Source: Saccoglossus kowalevskii
Lineage: Eukaryota > Hemichordata > Enteropneusta > Harrimaniidae
NCBI RefSeq assembly: GCF_000003605.2
Contig: NW_003124894.1
Location: forward strand, 56,511-82,209
Direction: 5' to 3'
DNA: 25,699 nucleotides
Each line of letters starts with the position of its first letter. The first letter of the stretch is position 1. A program made the translations under genes and the position numbers. This document shows, piece after piece, positions 1 to 23,249 of this stretch. The notes beneath the pieces were generated by a model that saw only the letters and a list, made by a program, of their open reading frames with translations, ran no database searches and had not been told where the DNA came from.

Positions 1-294
1 TATGATATAAACTGTACTCATCTGAAAAATCAACACAGGACACGTGTGTTTTTGTTTTTTTACATTAGTAGTACTGTACCTATCTGTTGGCAAAACACAC
101 AACACACACATCGCTGCGTATGCGTAATTATGAGCCTACTTGTAATTACATACATATTTTCATATTACATACAGCTAAACCTGTAGATCTCCCACGAAAA
201 TATACCCACTTTTCCATGGTTACCAGTATACATTAAATATTTGATAGTCATATTTATTTGATATTTATCAAATATATTCACTTGTTTTTTTCAG

Positions 295-443
295 CAGCAG
301 TTGTGAATGGCAGTGTGAGTATTCCTGGACCTTCCGGTCCTTATCAATACGCAGATACTATTGTGGTAAATTTCAACGTTATCACATCAATGGACGTGGG
401 GGATGACTTCCATGTATCATTTCATGCTACCCATGGAATCCAG
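295..443 (+). CDS. Gene A, exon equivalent to gene B exon 2
   Basis: Acceptor TTTTTTCAG ends at 294 and donor GTAAAT starts at 444. Entry is phase 1 and exit phase 0, giving 49 whole codons. It encodes the mature N-terminus, with an N-G-S sequon, the motif PGPSGPYQYADT and a strand-rich stretch ending in HGIQ. It differs from the gene B exon at 4 of 149 bases. Confidence 0.85.
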
Positions 444-3400
444 GTAAATACGTAATTAACAACCTGTTACAACTAACGAGAAATGATCTTGCATATGAAG
501 CCGAACTATCATGCTTTAGATCAAGCTGGAAATATAAAAAATAAGTCTGAATGCATGCCCACAGACAAATTTAAATTTTGCCTCATTAAATTCCGAATGT
601 TTTCTCATGCTTCGAAGAAACTCCAACCGGATTGCACCTGTCCTGATTATCGTTATATATTCAATATTTAATATATTTAAGTAATAACTTTTTAACATAG
701 GCGATCTTCTTGAATCACTTGCCTGTTTAAACCAAGCTATTCACTGCATGGTTAATATATTCATTAAGGTGTCTATATTACTACTAGCGTGATCTTTTAC
801 ATACAGCATCGGAAAAAAATGAGCTTTCACATAATGTTTTATTGCTTCTTTGTTTTGTTTTTAATCCAACAGTTTCTTCAAGATGCTCCCAGGCTCATGT
901 ACTTTGTACTTACTGGATCTGTTTGGTTGGAAGTTTCATCGGTAAGTTTTTTGTTTCTTCTAAATGATCGGTGTATCGATGGCGGAATATAAGCCCGCAA
1001 CAAGTGAGGAAATCACCCCCCCCCCGCTGATATCGATGAAATAAACATTTATTGGCGTTGATAGTACAGTAACTGTTCTAAAACTTGAACATCAATTAGA
1101 ACTAGTTTGTAATTATCTTCTTAGTTGCCAATTCGTTTAATGTGTCACAATGAAATGTTTGTTTCAAAACTATCAATCATGTAACCACCTTTACATTACA
1201 GCCAATAACCGAACAATACGTAAGTTACAGCAATTATAGTCTGTTCTACGACAATGTCGATGTGAGTGATTGGAAGATTGAGGGGTCAATAAATGCTATC
1301 ATATCCGGTAAGTTGTTTTATGCCATCATCTATGAATCATGTAGTGTTATATACTAGTAATATTATGTAATAATGGACGTGGTATGTCACGTTTCAGACA
1401 CGTTGTAGCGGATTACTCAATCCACTTTAAAGCGGGGGCCCGGAGTCGTCATCTGCGCACGCGCGGGAATTGAGTCCCAGGTGATGATTAGACGCTTGTT
1501 TGTAAACAATGACACGCTATGGTCAGTTGACACATGCGTCGGTGACGACTCCCCTGCTTTAAATCGCTTCCCGATAACATCATCATTACCCGGAATGCAT
1601 TTCGGATATCCTGTGATTGGCTGGCGGTGATTTAGTTACTTGTATGTATGCGCACCATTTGTTTACTAAAACAGCGTACAGAAAATGGCAGAAATAATCT
1701 GGTCTACATTATGTTTACAGTCCCAACCCAATGAATTAATGTAGCGTTATTGTTTCAACATGCTTTGCTTTGAAATGTATGTGGTGAAAAACCACAGTGT
1801 TCTCATAGCGACATGACTCAAATCACGGTTAAAATGTGTGCTCAAATGTTCATTACATTGGCGTTAAACAATGTCAAGCGACACTGACACTATTTACTTA
1901 TTGGATGATTCTAATCATGTGCCTTTAATGCAGCAAATGGTAGAACAATATTTCAGTTGTGAGAGATGACACATTACTGTGTGTTTACTGTTACCATAGC
2001 GACATCACGTACGCAAATTGGGCTCACACGCCATTGCACTATTGTTTAGAATCAACAACTTGCATGTTTAGGGTAGATATTATAAACATATACAACGACT
2101 GCAGCGATTGGCTGATCATATGTTTACTCTGCCACGCCTTATAGGTTTTTTAAGATATAGAGTTTGTAATACTTTGCAAGAAAGGGGTACGAGAGAAGTG
2201 GACAGCGAGAGGGCTTACCTCAGCTGACCGTTTGGATGAATACGGCTGGACTATCTGTAATGAACTAATGTGTGTTCATTTGGGTGGAATCTGATATTTC
2301 TACGTGTAGGTGTTATCAGCTAAGCGATTCACAGTTCCCCGAACACAACGCTAGTGTTCACTACATTACGGCGAAAGACTGATACATATAATAAAGTTTC
2401 TTGGCACTTCATCAAAATATGGCGCAACTTTCAATACAACTTATACTCTCAGTCACGGCTTTGAAGAACACGCAAATTATTATAGAATTGATGTGGGGGT
2501 TTTTTCAAAGTAAAATTGATTTACATAGGAGTTTACATGACAATACTTTTCGTGTTGTCATTTAATCAACTACAGCTTGAACTTAAAGGAATATTGTTAT
2601 GTGAATCGGCAATGTACATTATAACCAAATTTAATCTGGTAATCAAGAAAATACAACAATATATATTTTATTTCTCACTTGTTTATATGAAATCACTGCT
2701 ATTTTTAGTTCCCGTCGGACGTAGTCCGAAAGGGGGACTTATGTTTTAGAATCCTCCGTGTGTGCGGCCGTGCGTCCGTGCGTCCGTCGTCATTTCTCAG
2801 AGACGCCTGGATATATTTTCTTCAAAGCTGTTACAAAGACAAGTCATAATGGGAGACATGTGCACATCGATTTATTTTCGATTTGGTTGACCTTTGACCG
2901 ACTGGCGGCCATTTGTGTCCAAAAAAACACCACAAATCAACGTTTGGACATGTCATCAACCGTTTCTCGGACATGCCTTGACCGATTTCATTCAAACTTG
3001 GCACTGACATCAGTCATGATGGGTTACTGATGCACGTCATTTTATTGTGATTCGATTCAAAATGACGGATCGGTGGCCATTTTGCTTTTCACGTGTGTTC
3101 TGCCCATTTTAACAAGATGTTTGTACAGATTTGGGTTAAATATTGTGCATAGGAAAAAAATAATAGGTTAAATGTTGTTTTCAGTTACTTTTAGTTTACC
3201 AATCAGTTAAAGTAATGTGAACTTGATGGCACCAGTGTGCATGTTGATTATTTACCAAGCATGTGTTAATATGCTAAATACTGTCCCAATATTTGAAAAT
3301 AATCTGATTATGCTTTTTATTGTTTGACAATGTCACTAAAACATGACGGGGATCATGTTATTGACAATGACGTCTGATATATTTAAACTGTATTTCACAT

Positions 3401-6400
3401 TGTGCATGCAAAGCATATGTACGGTGACCCATATATACAATTATTCTGGTTTGTAAATCAGAGGGCACCATGTAACTATTGGCAATTACCTTGCAATTCG
3501 ATGGTACAAATGCTTTCTCCAATTCATTCTAATAACTGAACAGTGAATAACAGTAGGAAAGGGCACCAACGCAAACTGGTCGTGCATCAAGACAATTGCC
3601 CTGAATTATTGGGATAAAAGAGGAAAATGTTATGTACCACTAGGGTGATAAATGTAGTGGTATATTTAATCTTGCAGAGCAGTCTCTTTCTTTCTCTGGA
3701 AATTGCTTTGGCTTGCAAATAATACTAGTTACTCTTTATTCCATATCTAGCTGATATATTGCTTGGAGACGAACCTTACGTCATCATGGGATGTACTGTG
3801 ACTGACACATCCACGACAAACCACATATTCGAAGATGAAAGCGCACCATTGGAAATAGAAAACATCTTTTTCGACTTCTCTTGGAAATTCGTCGATTCAA
3901 ATGGCGAGAAACACATCGACATTGGACAGCGGGCAGAGGCATTGCTGACTGTTAGCATTCCAGCCGTTACTGTCAACTCCTGGGTTCTGGAAGTTATAGG
4001 GTCCATCGATGAAGAAATCAGTATGCCTTTAATAACAGTAACTAACAACGAGGTAACATTTACTGGAAACAAGATACCATGTGACGTAGCGTGTATTAAT
4101 GTTATAAGCAATGAATGGGTGTTATATTCTACTTTCTCATCTGTGGATAAAAATGTCGCCACCAACTTATTAACAACCATGAGTCCCATATCAGTCACCT
4201 CTGGTAGTGTGGATGATATCGAAAATCAAGTTGTATTTAATTTTGAATTCAGATTAGAGGATTACGCCGACCTGATGAACGGCTCAAAACACTGGGTCGT
4301 GGCTGGTTTCCTAATTGATGACTCTTTCATATGGGCTGGACAAATTCCTTTCTACGCCATTTTTAACGACAACCGTGAACCACACATTGAACTCAGTTAC
4401 TACATATTGCCCACGACTTTGCCGAATCAAGGGTATATTCTATTCTATTCTATTAATATATTATTATATTATATTATATATATGTTATGTTACGTTATAA
4501 ATCAAGAAAAAAATTACAACATTTTCACAGCAAAACATTGGGCAAACTGCTAACAAAATTCGGCCGAATTCGTAGTTTTTGTGGGGAAAAATCACCTCAT
4601 TACACGAAGAACAATATAACACTCTCCCGGAGCCAATTAGCGACGGTCTTACGATATCGGTTTAAAATACCCCGGGAAAATGTTTAATTACATTTACAAT
4701 AATTATCATATTTTCGACAGAGATATTATTGATGTATGCTTCAACGTTTCACACACTGATCTCCAGGAAGAAATGTATGCAGTAAACTCCAGCATTAATT
4801 TTATTTCAACGCCATACGTACGATTCGTCGATCTGACTTACTGGAATGCGCACACGATGACGTCATCGCCAGAGATAATTGCCAACACAACACTGGTGAA
4901 AACATCGGTAAATTGTGTACATTTTAGATATAGTTTCAATCTATATTGTTTACTTTACTAACTACAACTCTTGTAGAACTTCTTAACTCTGAGGCCTACA
5001 TGTAACGACGCCGCGTGATAAGTCGGCTATAGGAAACTTGCAACGTTTCATATATGTGTAAATCAATATGTAATTCCCAACGTTTTCTATTTACGTAGAT
5101 TGGAACACTGACATTTTCGACAAAAGTGGAGATTTGTATCAACATTGTCGTCGATCCTGACCAGTTACTGCAGCCTGGTACGTACAGTTACGTTGGTGCC
5201 TTGGAGGTTATCTACTGTCTTCACACTGGTGTACAAACTGCACTTCCACTAGAACATGTAAAACTACAATATGAAATTATTGGTGAGTTCAGTATTATTA
5301 ATATATTTCACGTTGAAACCTCATTACAGCATAACCATTCATATTGGAAATCACCTTTCCATTGCGATAAGACATTTTGACTGTCTCACTCCGTTAGTTT
5401 TATATCTTTGAATTTTACTTTCAGGTGAGACTGTTATTCCATCAGGTAAGACTATGTATGCATTATAATTTCTTTATTTCCTCATGTTACCTATGTAATG
5501 ATACACATGTATCTACGTATATGACATTGGGGTTAATTTTTTTGTTGGCGATCTCGCACGTATCGTTCCGACACGGCGTGCTTTATTTGTGAGTTTTATT
5601 TGCATCTGCAATTCGCCATTAGGCAATGATTACTATGATATTCTAACATCTACGTAGTTTATAAATAGGAGCAATTATTTTTTCAAGAACAAATTAGAAT
5701 TTCTTATTACAATGTGCATTTCCGTTTTATTTGAAGTAAACGTTTCGCTTGGCAGCTATTTTGAACTCGGCGATGTAGAGACTCTAATATGTGGACCTAG
5801 TGCGCCACATGGGTGAGTTTTGCATTATATTCATTCCAATCTCTCTTTCTAAGAGCTATTCATATAAAAAAAGCATTTGTAAAAACATTCTCTCGGTTTG
5901 CATTCATTATTGTTAAGATTCTCAACACGTGGGTGAGACATTTTATTCTCACGTCAACAATTCAATATTTTACTTTTAAACATCATGTATTTATACGATA
6001 TTGACTTGACAAATAATATAATAGCGAATAACTAATTTACATTGATACCCCTCAATATATTTTAGACATGGTAAATGCGCTGTTGGATTGGAACATTTTC
6101 GGTGGTTTGGTAGGTGAACTTCACCCTTTTTTGTGTCATTGCACAAATAATAAAATGTTTTTTATATTTCTAATATTGACTGTCCTCTATAACAAATATG
6201 CAATTACCTAATACAGGCATGTCTCACAGAGTCCATCGAATAATTGGCGTGAATACGATAACGGGTGTACAGTATGGTACGGAATATACCACTGGTGTTT
6301 CTACGGATATCTACCTTAAAAGTGAGAATAAAGGGCTCAGTTGGTTTCAAATCACGGAAGACGATTGGAATGACGATAAGATGGCTGACGGGTTCGAATA

Positions 6401-6737
6401 TGTATCTTCATTTGAGAGTAAGTTACTGAGATAATTGAATGTGTATAGTTTTTTTTTTGAAATATTGAATGTATATATTCAGCTCATCTTATCATTTGAA
6501 TACATAGTTGTGTAAGTTGGTTGGATTTATAAACCGTTTTGCTGGACTGAATGTTGTTTCCACTTTGATAAATAAATATATCTGAGAATTTTAAAAACGA
6601 GTCATAACAATACATATTGCAACATAGTACAAGTAGTAAAATCGATTCTGCATACCATAATCATGGCCAGTTATGTTACATGATATTTTATTTTTGCAGA
6701 TTATACTGCTATAATTAATGACTGTTCCGATTGCTGA
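295..6737 (+). CDS. Gene A: secreted-protein paralogue lacking lectin domains (5' partial, 11 exons visible)
   Basis: Spliced from exons 295-443, 873-941, 1202-1307, 3751-4432, 4721-4907, 5099-5282, 5425-5445, 5737-5812, 6066-6109, 6217-6417 and 6700-6737. All introns are GT-AG, and the phases (1,0,0,1,2,0,1,1,2,1,1) join into one open frame of about 585 residues. The first visible codon is split by a phase-1 intron, so the start and signal peptide lie upstream. Each of the first ten exons has a near-identical partner in the downstream gene. The protein is rich in N-x-S/T sequons and alternating hydrophobic residues, as in extracellular beta-sandwich proteins. I do not recognise the family. 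The gene ends 12 residues into the last exon (TGA at 6735-6737), and that exon is out of frame relative to the homologous exon of gene B. Gene A has no F-type lectin domain. It could be a functional short paralogue or a decaying duplicate. The exon chain is firm; the last exon is not. Confidence 0.8.
873..941 (+). CDS. Gene A, exon equivalent to gene B exon 3
   Basis: This exon has 23 codons, phase 0 at both ends, with acceptor CAACAG and donor GTAAGT. It is recognised because the gene B exon has the same length and frame. It carries the fastest protein change of the early exons: 12 base differences out of 69. Confidence 0.8.
1202..1307 (+). CDS. Gene A, exon equivalent to gene B exon 4
   Basis: Phase 0 in, phase 1 out, donor GTAAGT. 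Encodes PITEQYVSYSNYSLFYDN and onward, including an N-Y-S sequon and a D-W-K-I-E-G strand. It differs from the gene B exon at 7 of 106 bases, 5 of them silent or conservative. Confidence 0.85.
1431..1558. mobile_element. MITE copy 1, TTAA-flanked, in gene A intron
   Basis: Short element bounded by TTAA on both sides (1427-1430 and 1559-1562). Its ends are inverted copies: AGCGGGG then GAGTCGTCA on the left, and the reverse complement of AGCAGGGGAGTCGTCACC on the right. The left arm carries a small insertion. It has no coding capacity. Two relatives lie at 22655-22810 and 23168-23249. Confidence 0.65.
2706..3100. repeat. Dispersed repeat with two diverged tandem units, in gene A intron
   Basis: Begins with CCCGTCGGACGTAGTCCG and a run of CGTGCGTCCGT. 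Two diverged units follow, each starting TTTCTC(A/G)G and running through CAAAGCTGTTAC / CAAACTTGGCAC, TCATAATGGG / TCATGATGGG and GGCGGCCATTT / CGGTGGCCATTT. The composition differs from the surrounding intron. I recall similar sequences scattered in marine invertebrate genomes but cannot name the family. The short open frames here are not genes. Confidence 0.5.
3751..4432 (+). CDS. Gene A, large central exon (equivalent to gene B exon 5)
   Basis: This 682-nt exon is the largest in the gene, entering in phase 1 after CATATCTAG and leaving in phase 2 at GG|GTATAT. It encodes about 226 residues. The first half has a G-x-x-A-E-A-L-L-T-V-S-I-P-A-V strand pair resembling the start of DUF11-type beta-sandwich repeats, and the second half is an NQVVFNFEF-type repeat. 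The donor GTATAT is weaker than the GTAAAT used in gene B. Confidence 0.9.
4721..4907 (+). CDS. Gene A, exon equivalent to gene B exon 6
   Basis: Phase 2 in, phase 0 out, 187 nt, acceptor TTTTCGACAG. Encodes a strand-turn-strand segment with N-V-S, N-S-S and N-T-T sequons. The stretch around 4771-4825 is base-for-base identical to the gene B exon. Confidence 0.85.
5099..5282 (+). CDS. Gene A, exon equivalent to gene B exon 7
   Basis: Phase 0 in, phase 1 out, 184 nt, acceptor TTTACGTAG and donor GTGAGT. Encodes the segment with VVDPDQLLQPG and YVGALEVIY. It has two cysteines, one more than the gene B exon, where the Cys after EVIY is Phe. Confidence 0.85.
5425..5445 (+). CDS. Gene A, 21-nt microexon (equivalent to gene B exon 8)
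   Basis: A seven-codon exon, phase 1 at both ends, between TTACTTTCAG and GTAAGA. It encodes GETVIPS (first codon split). The gene B microexon has the same length and phase and encodes GEPQSLP, which supports it as a true exon. It is symmetric, so skipping would keep the frame. Confidence 0.7.
5737..5812 (+). CDS. Gene A, exon equivalent to gene B exon 9
   Basis: The acceptor is TTTATTTGAAG, not the nearer TTGGCAG. Only the former keeps the frame (the latter meets TAG), and the gene B exon uses the matching GAAG. Encodes a short segment with G-S-Y-F-E and L-I-C-G-P-S. It is one codon shorter than the gene B exon. Phase 1 in, phase 2 out. Confidence 0.75.
6066..6109 (+). CDS. Gene A, exon equivalent to gene B exon 10
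   Basis: A 44-nt exon, phase 2 in and phase 1 out, acceptor ATATTTTAG and donor GTAGGT. Encodes GHGKCAVGLEHFRWF. The Cys here and the Cys in the preceding exon are conserved in both genes and may pair in a disulphide (inference). Confidence 0.75.
6217..6417 (+). CDS. Gene A, exon equivalent to gene B exon 11
   Basis: Phase 1 at both ends, 201 nt, acceptor CTAATACAG and donor GTAAGT. It opens with GMSHRVHRIIGVN and contains S-E-N-K-G-L-S-W, one residue off the Asp-box pattern S-x-D-x-G-x-[ST]-W that gene B matches exactly. In gene B the lectin cassette follows this exon; here it is missing. Confidence 0.85.
6700..6737 (+). CDS. Gene A, probable last exon, frameshifted against gene B
   Basis: After acceptor TATTTTTGCAG, the split codon A|AT continues for 12 residues to TGA at 6735-6737. 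From about 6730 the DNA resembles the gene B last exon from about 22436 (roughly 35 of 45 bases match), but gene A is in another frame. Read in the gene B frame, the DNA stays open to TAA at about 6838 (LLKDGRNSAVWLKDGK and onward). Either the exon has drifted or this gene ends differently. Confidence 0.5.
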
Positions 6738-9700
6738 AAGATGGGAGGAATTCCGCGGTTTGGTTGAAAGATGGAAAAATAACGCAGCAGAATGGAGTCA
6801 AGATATTTCTTACCACAACCAAATTGAAATATAATCAATAAGTAAATAGAAAATTATGTATAATAGACCGCAGTACAAATGTATTCAATTCCTTGTATGT
6901 TAATTAATTAATTAAACTTGCATCACAAAACCGCACGTGTTGACTTGACATTGCTGTGAAAATCGTTAAAATATCGCTAGTATTTTGCACACAGTGAAGT
7001 GACAGACAATTAATACATATGTACTATAGTTTTCTTTGTTACCCCTCCTAAATAATATAATGTACCTCCGCTGTCGATATGCTTATGACAAATTTAAAAA
7101 AACAAACATAGTCCCATTGATATCACAGAACATCCGGGCATTCAACAAATCAGTCTTACTAGATCCACTAAATAAAAATATAGGTTCTCGATAGTTTAAG
7201 TGTATCTAACAGACATCACTGACAACATGCAAACTAGTACTGACTAGTACTAGTATTAACTGACTAGTACTGTATGTTTTAATAAAAAAACATGTAAATC
7301 ATAATAACCAAAACACTGAATGCCGGTGCTCCAAATCAGTATCTTTGAACTGCAAGTTTAAAACTGACCTAAATCTGCCTACATTACCGTGATTATTACT
7401 TAGGTTACGGCGGTTTGTGAATCGAATAACTGAAGGCTTGCGAGCACCTCTTCAATTATAAGATTGCCTATTCTTCGACTTCACTGATCGTTCAGCTTAT
7501 ATTTCGATAACGATATCTTATCCTGTGACTTTTTTTACAAATGTCAGAAGTTCGTTTGGATAAGGATTTGGTATCGGGTATGGGGATTTACGTCAGATTA
7601 GGCCAAAATTTCAGATATATTCAGCAACAAAACGCCACATTAATTTTTAAACAAAGGCACGAGTACCAACGTTGGATCAAATACACTAAAACAGGTTTAA
7701 TTCAGACTATCCGCCAAAATATATATTTTAGATAGAGTAAGACAATCACACTCAACGTACAACGTACAACCCCATATTACTTCTATACATGGCTAAATGT
7801 CAAAAGTACAAGTATTATGTTATAAGGGTAATGTATGTTGTTGTCGCATGGTACGCTTAGTTCTCTTCCACACATCCACAAACCTGTGACGTATTGTCAA
7901 CAGTAGAGTGGTACTAGCGATGTTAAAATTAGTGTTGCCAAGGCTGTTAGTGGTATTCTGTTGAAATTTTAAAGGCTACATATGACCTATTTCTTATATT
8001 TATAATACGTAGTGATGAAATGCGTACATATTTTATCCAGTTTTACAATTGCAATGTATTTTGGCTGGCAAGATGCTAAACTAATAGTTTTAGTTAGTTA
8101 AATGGCAGTGGTCGACTCGCAGCGATGTGTTTGATATGGGACTCATAGCGACGTACACAAAGTGTGTAGATATTTTATATCTAGAAATGGTCAAGCGATA
8201 GCTTAAAACGTTCCATACTACCGCCAATTCAGAGCGAAAATTTGCTTATCAGTATATCAATGCAACTTACAAGACAGCTGCGTGTTTTTATTCTGTTGTA
8301 TTCTGTACAAGAGAAACACATAGGAAAGAGAAACATGAGTATTATATACACTGTTACTGTGAATTATTTTACTAGTAGAAATACGCAGAATATTCCATTC
8401 ACATATCATGAATTGAATTCAATGAAACAATCCTTTGTGAATTGTGAATGATGCCTAAATATACTACAGACGTATAATAATTGTAGGCATTAGTTTAATG
8501 CAGTTGTCGACAATTCTAAAGCAGTATTTCAAATCATTCTCTAACAAGCACGAGATACAAGAACATATGCCTTGAGCAAATATTCTTGATATATGTGAAT
8601 AGCGCCCTCAACAAATAATATCGTACATAAATACCGTTCACAACACTGGTGGAGTCATCTCAGTTTTTTTATCGCGCCATTAAAAAAATAAAGTGAAGAT
8701 GCCTGAGCATACTCCAGTAGCAGAGGGAGGGCGAGGGCGTTCTGGTTGATATTTGATCAGTCGATCATTTTTTTTCCACCCATCAGACAACACAAGAGCT
8801 TCGTCTCGGAAGAAAATATACTATGCACTGAGAATAATGAAGGCCGGATGTAAGTATTTGATGAAAACATGACAAACAATAAGACTAGCAGCTCACCAGG
8901 CTTTCTAGTTCATATAGTTTTCATAAACTATTTCTATGTTCGGAGTTCTCTATTAGATAAACTTGGGACGATTCGCTCATATTCGCATTCTCATTCTCTA
9001 GTGCCGAATTTCCAAGTGAGTGGAAATCGGCGAAAGTGATTTCTGTGTATTAATCTGGAATTAAAACTGATGTAAACAACTATATCAATCCTACCAGTAG
9101 TCCAATTTTATCAATATTTATCAAATCACACGCAGATCGGTGAAATAAATAAATCTGCATTTGAAGTCATGGAAATTGAAATAGGGACCTCTATTAATTT
9201 TATTATATGTAAGCAATATGCCAAAATAGCACGGCTATTGATTGTGCAGCGACTTCGCATAACGAAGTGTAGCGTAACATTAATAATGAAAATGTGTCAC
9301 CAGCTGAGACTTTGATAAAAAAAAATAAACTCAGTTTAAACGTAGCAAAAATCGGAGTTTATGGCCATTGCGTCGAAACACGTTTTGTACCCCATATTAA
9401 TACAAGAGAAATTACGTTTCAAATAGCAGTTGAAAGTTTTAATTATCTTGGAGAGACCCTAGATAGGCCACTATTATGGAAACCCATCTGACATATAAAC
9501 TAATTAACTATTTCTAACAGTTGTAATTTGTCTGCGTGCCAAATTAACATTTCAGGCTGTGTCCATTGTACGTTACTTTGTGACTTGTGATCGTGTTGGA
9601 GAGCACATATGGGCACAAGGTCTGCTCACACATAGCTAACTGTAGAACTGTAGTAGTGTTGACTTTCTCATTCCTGTCGCATAGTATAGATAATCTACTA

Positions 9701-10693
9701 GTTGGGCATATAAATAGGAATAGACTGTATATCGTTTTGAATAGCCTGGCATAGCTTTGATGAAGTTACTGGTACATTGAAGTGTTTGTAACTATGTCTG
9801 AAAAGGCAAGTGCTGATTGAAACATTAGGATAACAGCTCTGGCATTGGTAATACGTCCCTGTCATTGGATGATAATCGGTAGTAGAGAGTGTTATATAGA
9901 GTTTTCAACGATGATACACCACTGAAGGGTTTCTCGGCATCCATCGGGACAGATAATCCCCCCGGCCATGAATACTTACTTCTGTAGGACGCTTCTGTTT
10001 CAATTGAAGTTGCAGTATAGGTCTGAGACAGGGTGTTGCGCGTGATATGACGCTTCTGACAGATATTCCCACTTCCTCATAATGTAGTGGGGTTAGGTTA
10101 TTGACAACGTATCTGAACTCCCAGTACCGCCCTCGAGAAAACAATATATAACGCATGAAATGTTCATATGCCCTAGTACTATGAACTATACATCTTGATA
10201 TAAGTGTTAGTGGTATTCAAGATCTTACCGTAAGACGTCGCCTTGCTTGTTCGGCCAAAGTTTTGTTATTGGTGCTATATACACCAGGCATCGCGGAGTT
10301 GCCTGGTTAGTTGGGACCGGTGTAGCAACATATTGATATGTACTAGCGCAACTCGTCCAACAAAACATACTTAAAGCGTAAAGTTACTCTAGTATTGTAT
10401 TGATTTTTAAAATTACGTCATTTGCTTTTACCCTGAAATAGTGATTCTGTATTCGGTAAGTTATGAAATACCCTAATAAACGCGTGCCATGTTACTATGT
10501 TTTCAAAGCATGATCCGCTAAACATTCGTGATCATGGTTTTATGGCAGCATCGCAATCTCCGCTAACAGCGCCAGCATCGGTCAACTGAGGAAGTTGATT
10601 GTGGGAGATTCCATTATTACATAATGAGATACTAAACGCAGTCTAAAATTCATAACATCACAGGCGATAAGTGAGTCATATTTGTTTCACCTA
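6738..10693. other. Intergenic region between gene A and gene B
   Basis: About 4 kb with no supportable gene. AATAAA at 7171-7176 could be the gene A polyadenylation signal. Positions 7218-7270 hold a small cluster of ACTAGTACT-type direct repeats. A LINE fossil lies near 9.0-9.5 kb. A hairpin with perfect 7-bp arms (CCAGGCA at 10284-10290, TGCCTGG at 10300-10306) lies about 400 bp before the gene B start. The gene B promoter should be here, but I see no clear TATA box. Confidence 0.6.
9003..9491 (+). pseudogene. Degenerate non-LTR retrotransposon reverse transcriptase fragment
   Basis: From 9003 the translation reads FPSEWKSAKVISVY, stop, SGIKTDVNNY, which matches the region before the first conserved RT blocks of Jockey/CR1-like LINEs. 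Near 9091 a shifted frame gives P-T-S-S-P-I-L-S-I-F, again in the right order. From 9324 the frame gives NKLSLNVAK and then FNYLGETLD with a final W-K-P-I, like the C-terminal RT blocks of the same elements. Stops, frameshifts and a missing catalytic centre show a dead, internally deleted copy. The family call rests on motif memory only. Confidence 0.6.
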
Positions 10694-22472
<11,779 letters not shown>

Positions 22473-22649
22473 AAAAATGGCACGAAGAATGTGTGTACAA
22501 CTGGAGGGACCAATATTACTTGCCCGTAGTGTTTCTAGTACTACATTGGATGTATATAGGGGTAGATACAGGTTGGTGGGCACTCACAGGTTGTGCAGTG
22601 TTTGCTACACAGTTTTAAAGATTTCGAAGATCTATCACAAGTAGACCAT

Positions 22650-22655
22650 AATAAA
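22650..22655 (+). promoter_or_regulatory. Candidate polyadenylation signal of gene B
   Basis: AATAAA, about 180 bp after the stop codon. It lies at the left junction of MITE copy 2, so the insertion may have created it. No transcript evidence is available. Confidence 0.35.
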
Positions 22656-22810
22656 GCGGAAGGGTCTTCACCTGTGCATGCGCGGGAATTAAGTACAAGC
22701 GATGATAACAACACACGCTAAAAACGCGAAGGCTCATGGGTAGACGCTTATTTGTAAACATTGACACCCTATGGCCATCTGACGCATGCGCAGGTGACGA
22801 CTCCGCCGCT
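22655..22810. mobile_element. MITE copy 2
   Basis: Left end AGCGGAAGGGTCTTCACC; right end is the inverted match (reverse complement AGCGGCGGAGTCGTCACC), followed by TTAA at 22811-22814. Left flank ATAA looks like a mutated TTAA. It shares GTAGACGCTT.TTTGTAAACA with copy 1. Confidence 0.65.
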
Positions 22811-23167
22811 TTAAAAACTAAGATGTGCATACATGTTTTTGAGCATTATCTTCATCAATCTGATTAAAATGCGATTCATTTATATTTGTTTGTATTGTTA
22901 TTTTTGTTTGTTAATTTATAAATATTTTTTGGTTTTTTTTCTCGGACGCCGGGAAAATGGGGCCTACAACTACATTGGGTTTTAATCAGATTACATCTTC
23001 ATTTATGTTTTTCGGTCGGTGAAGGGAGTTCCAAACTTAGTAAATAGCACCCGGAGGTTGTGTTCATTTAAATTGAAATTTTACACGATAATACACTGTC
23101 AGGTGGCATGTTCAGCTAGGAACAAAGTGTCTTGATATTGTTCTGAAAATGACGTTAAAAGTATTAA

Positions 23168-23249
23168 AACGGAGGGGGTCGTCACCTGCGCACGCGCGTG
23201 AACTGAGTCGTTAGCAACGATAACAACGTACGCTAAAAACGCAAAGGCT
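23168..23249. mobile_element. MITE copy 3, left part only
   Basis: TTAA at 23164-23167 is followed by AACGGAGGGGGTCGTCACC and a body like copy 2 (GATAACAAC, CGCTAAAAACGC, AAGGCT). The right end is missing, so it is truncated. Confidence 0.55.

Larger units (their letters stand above)
1308..3750 (+). other. Expanded intron of gene A
   Basis: This 2443-bp intron corresponds to only 340 bp in gene B (14772-15111). The extra length includes MITE copy 1 and the dispersed repeat near 2.7-3.1 kb. The rest shows no coding or RNA gene that I recognise. Confidence 0.75.

Noticed and set aside
2758-3030. 90-codon frame in gene A intron
   Set aside because: Lies within the dispersed repeat; no protein features.
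3776-4198. 140-codon open frame on the minus strand
   Set aside because: It is the exact complement of the large gene A exon. The matching minus-strand frame in gene B (15137-15433) is shorter, and the plus frame has splice sites and homology.
5752-5755. Alternative acceptor GGCAG just before the conserved G-S-Y-F-E segment
   Set aside because: Using it puts exon 9 of gene A in a frame with an early TAG. The upstream GAAG acceptor keeps the frame and is shared by both genes.
9905-10156. 83-codon minus-strand frame upstream of gene B
   Set aside because: No recognisable motif and no homologous partner near gene A. Possibly old repeat debris, but nothing supports a gene.
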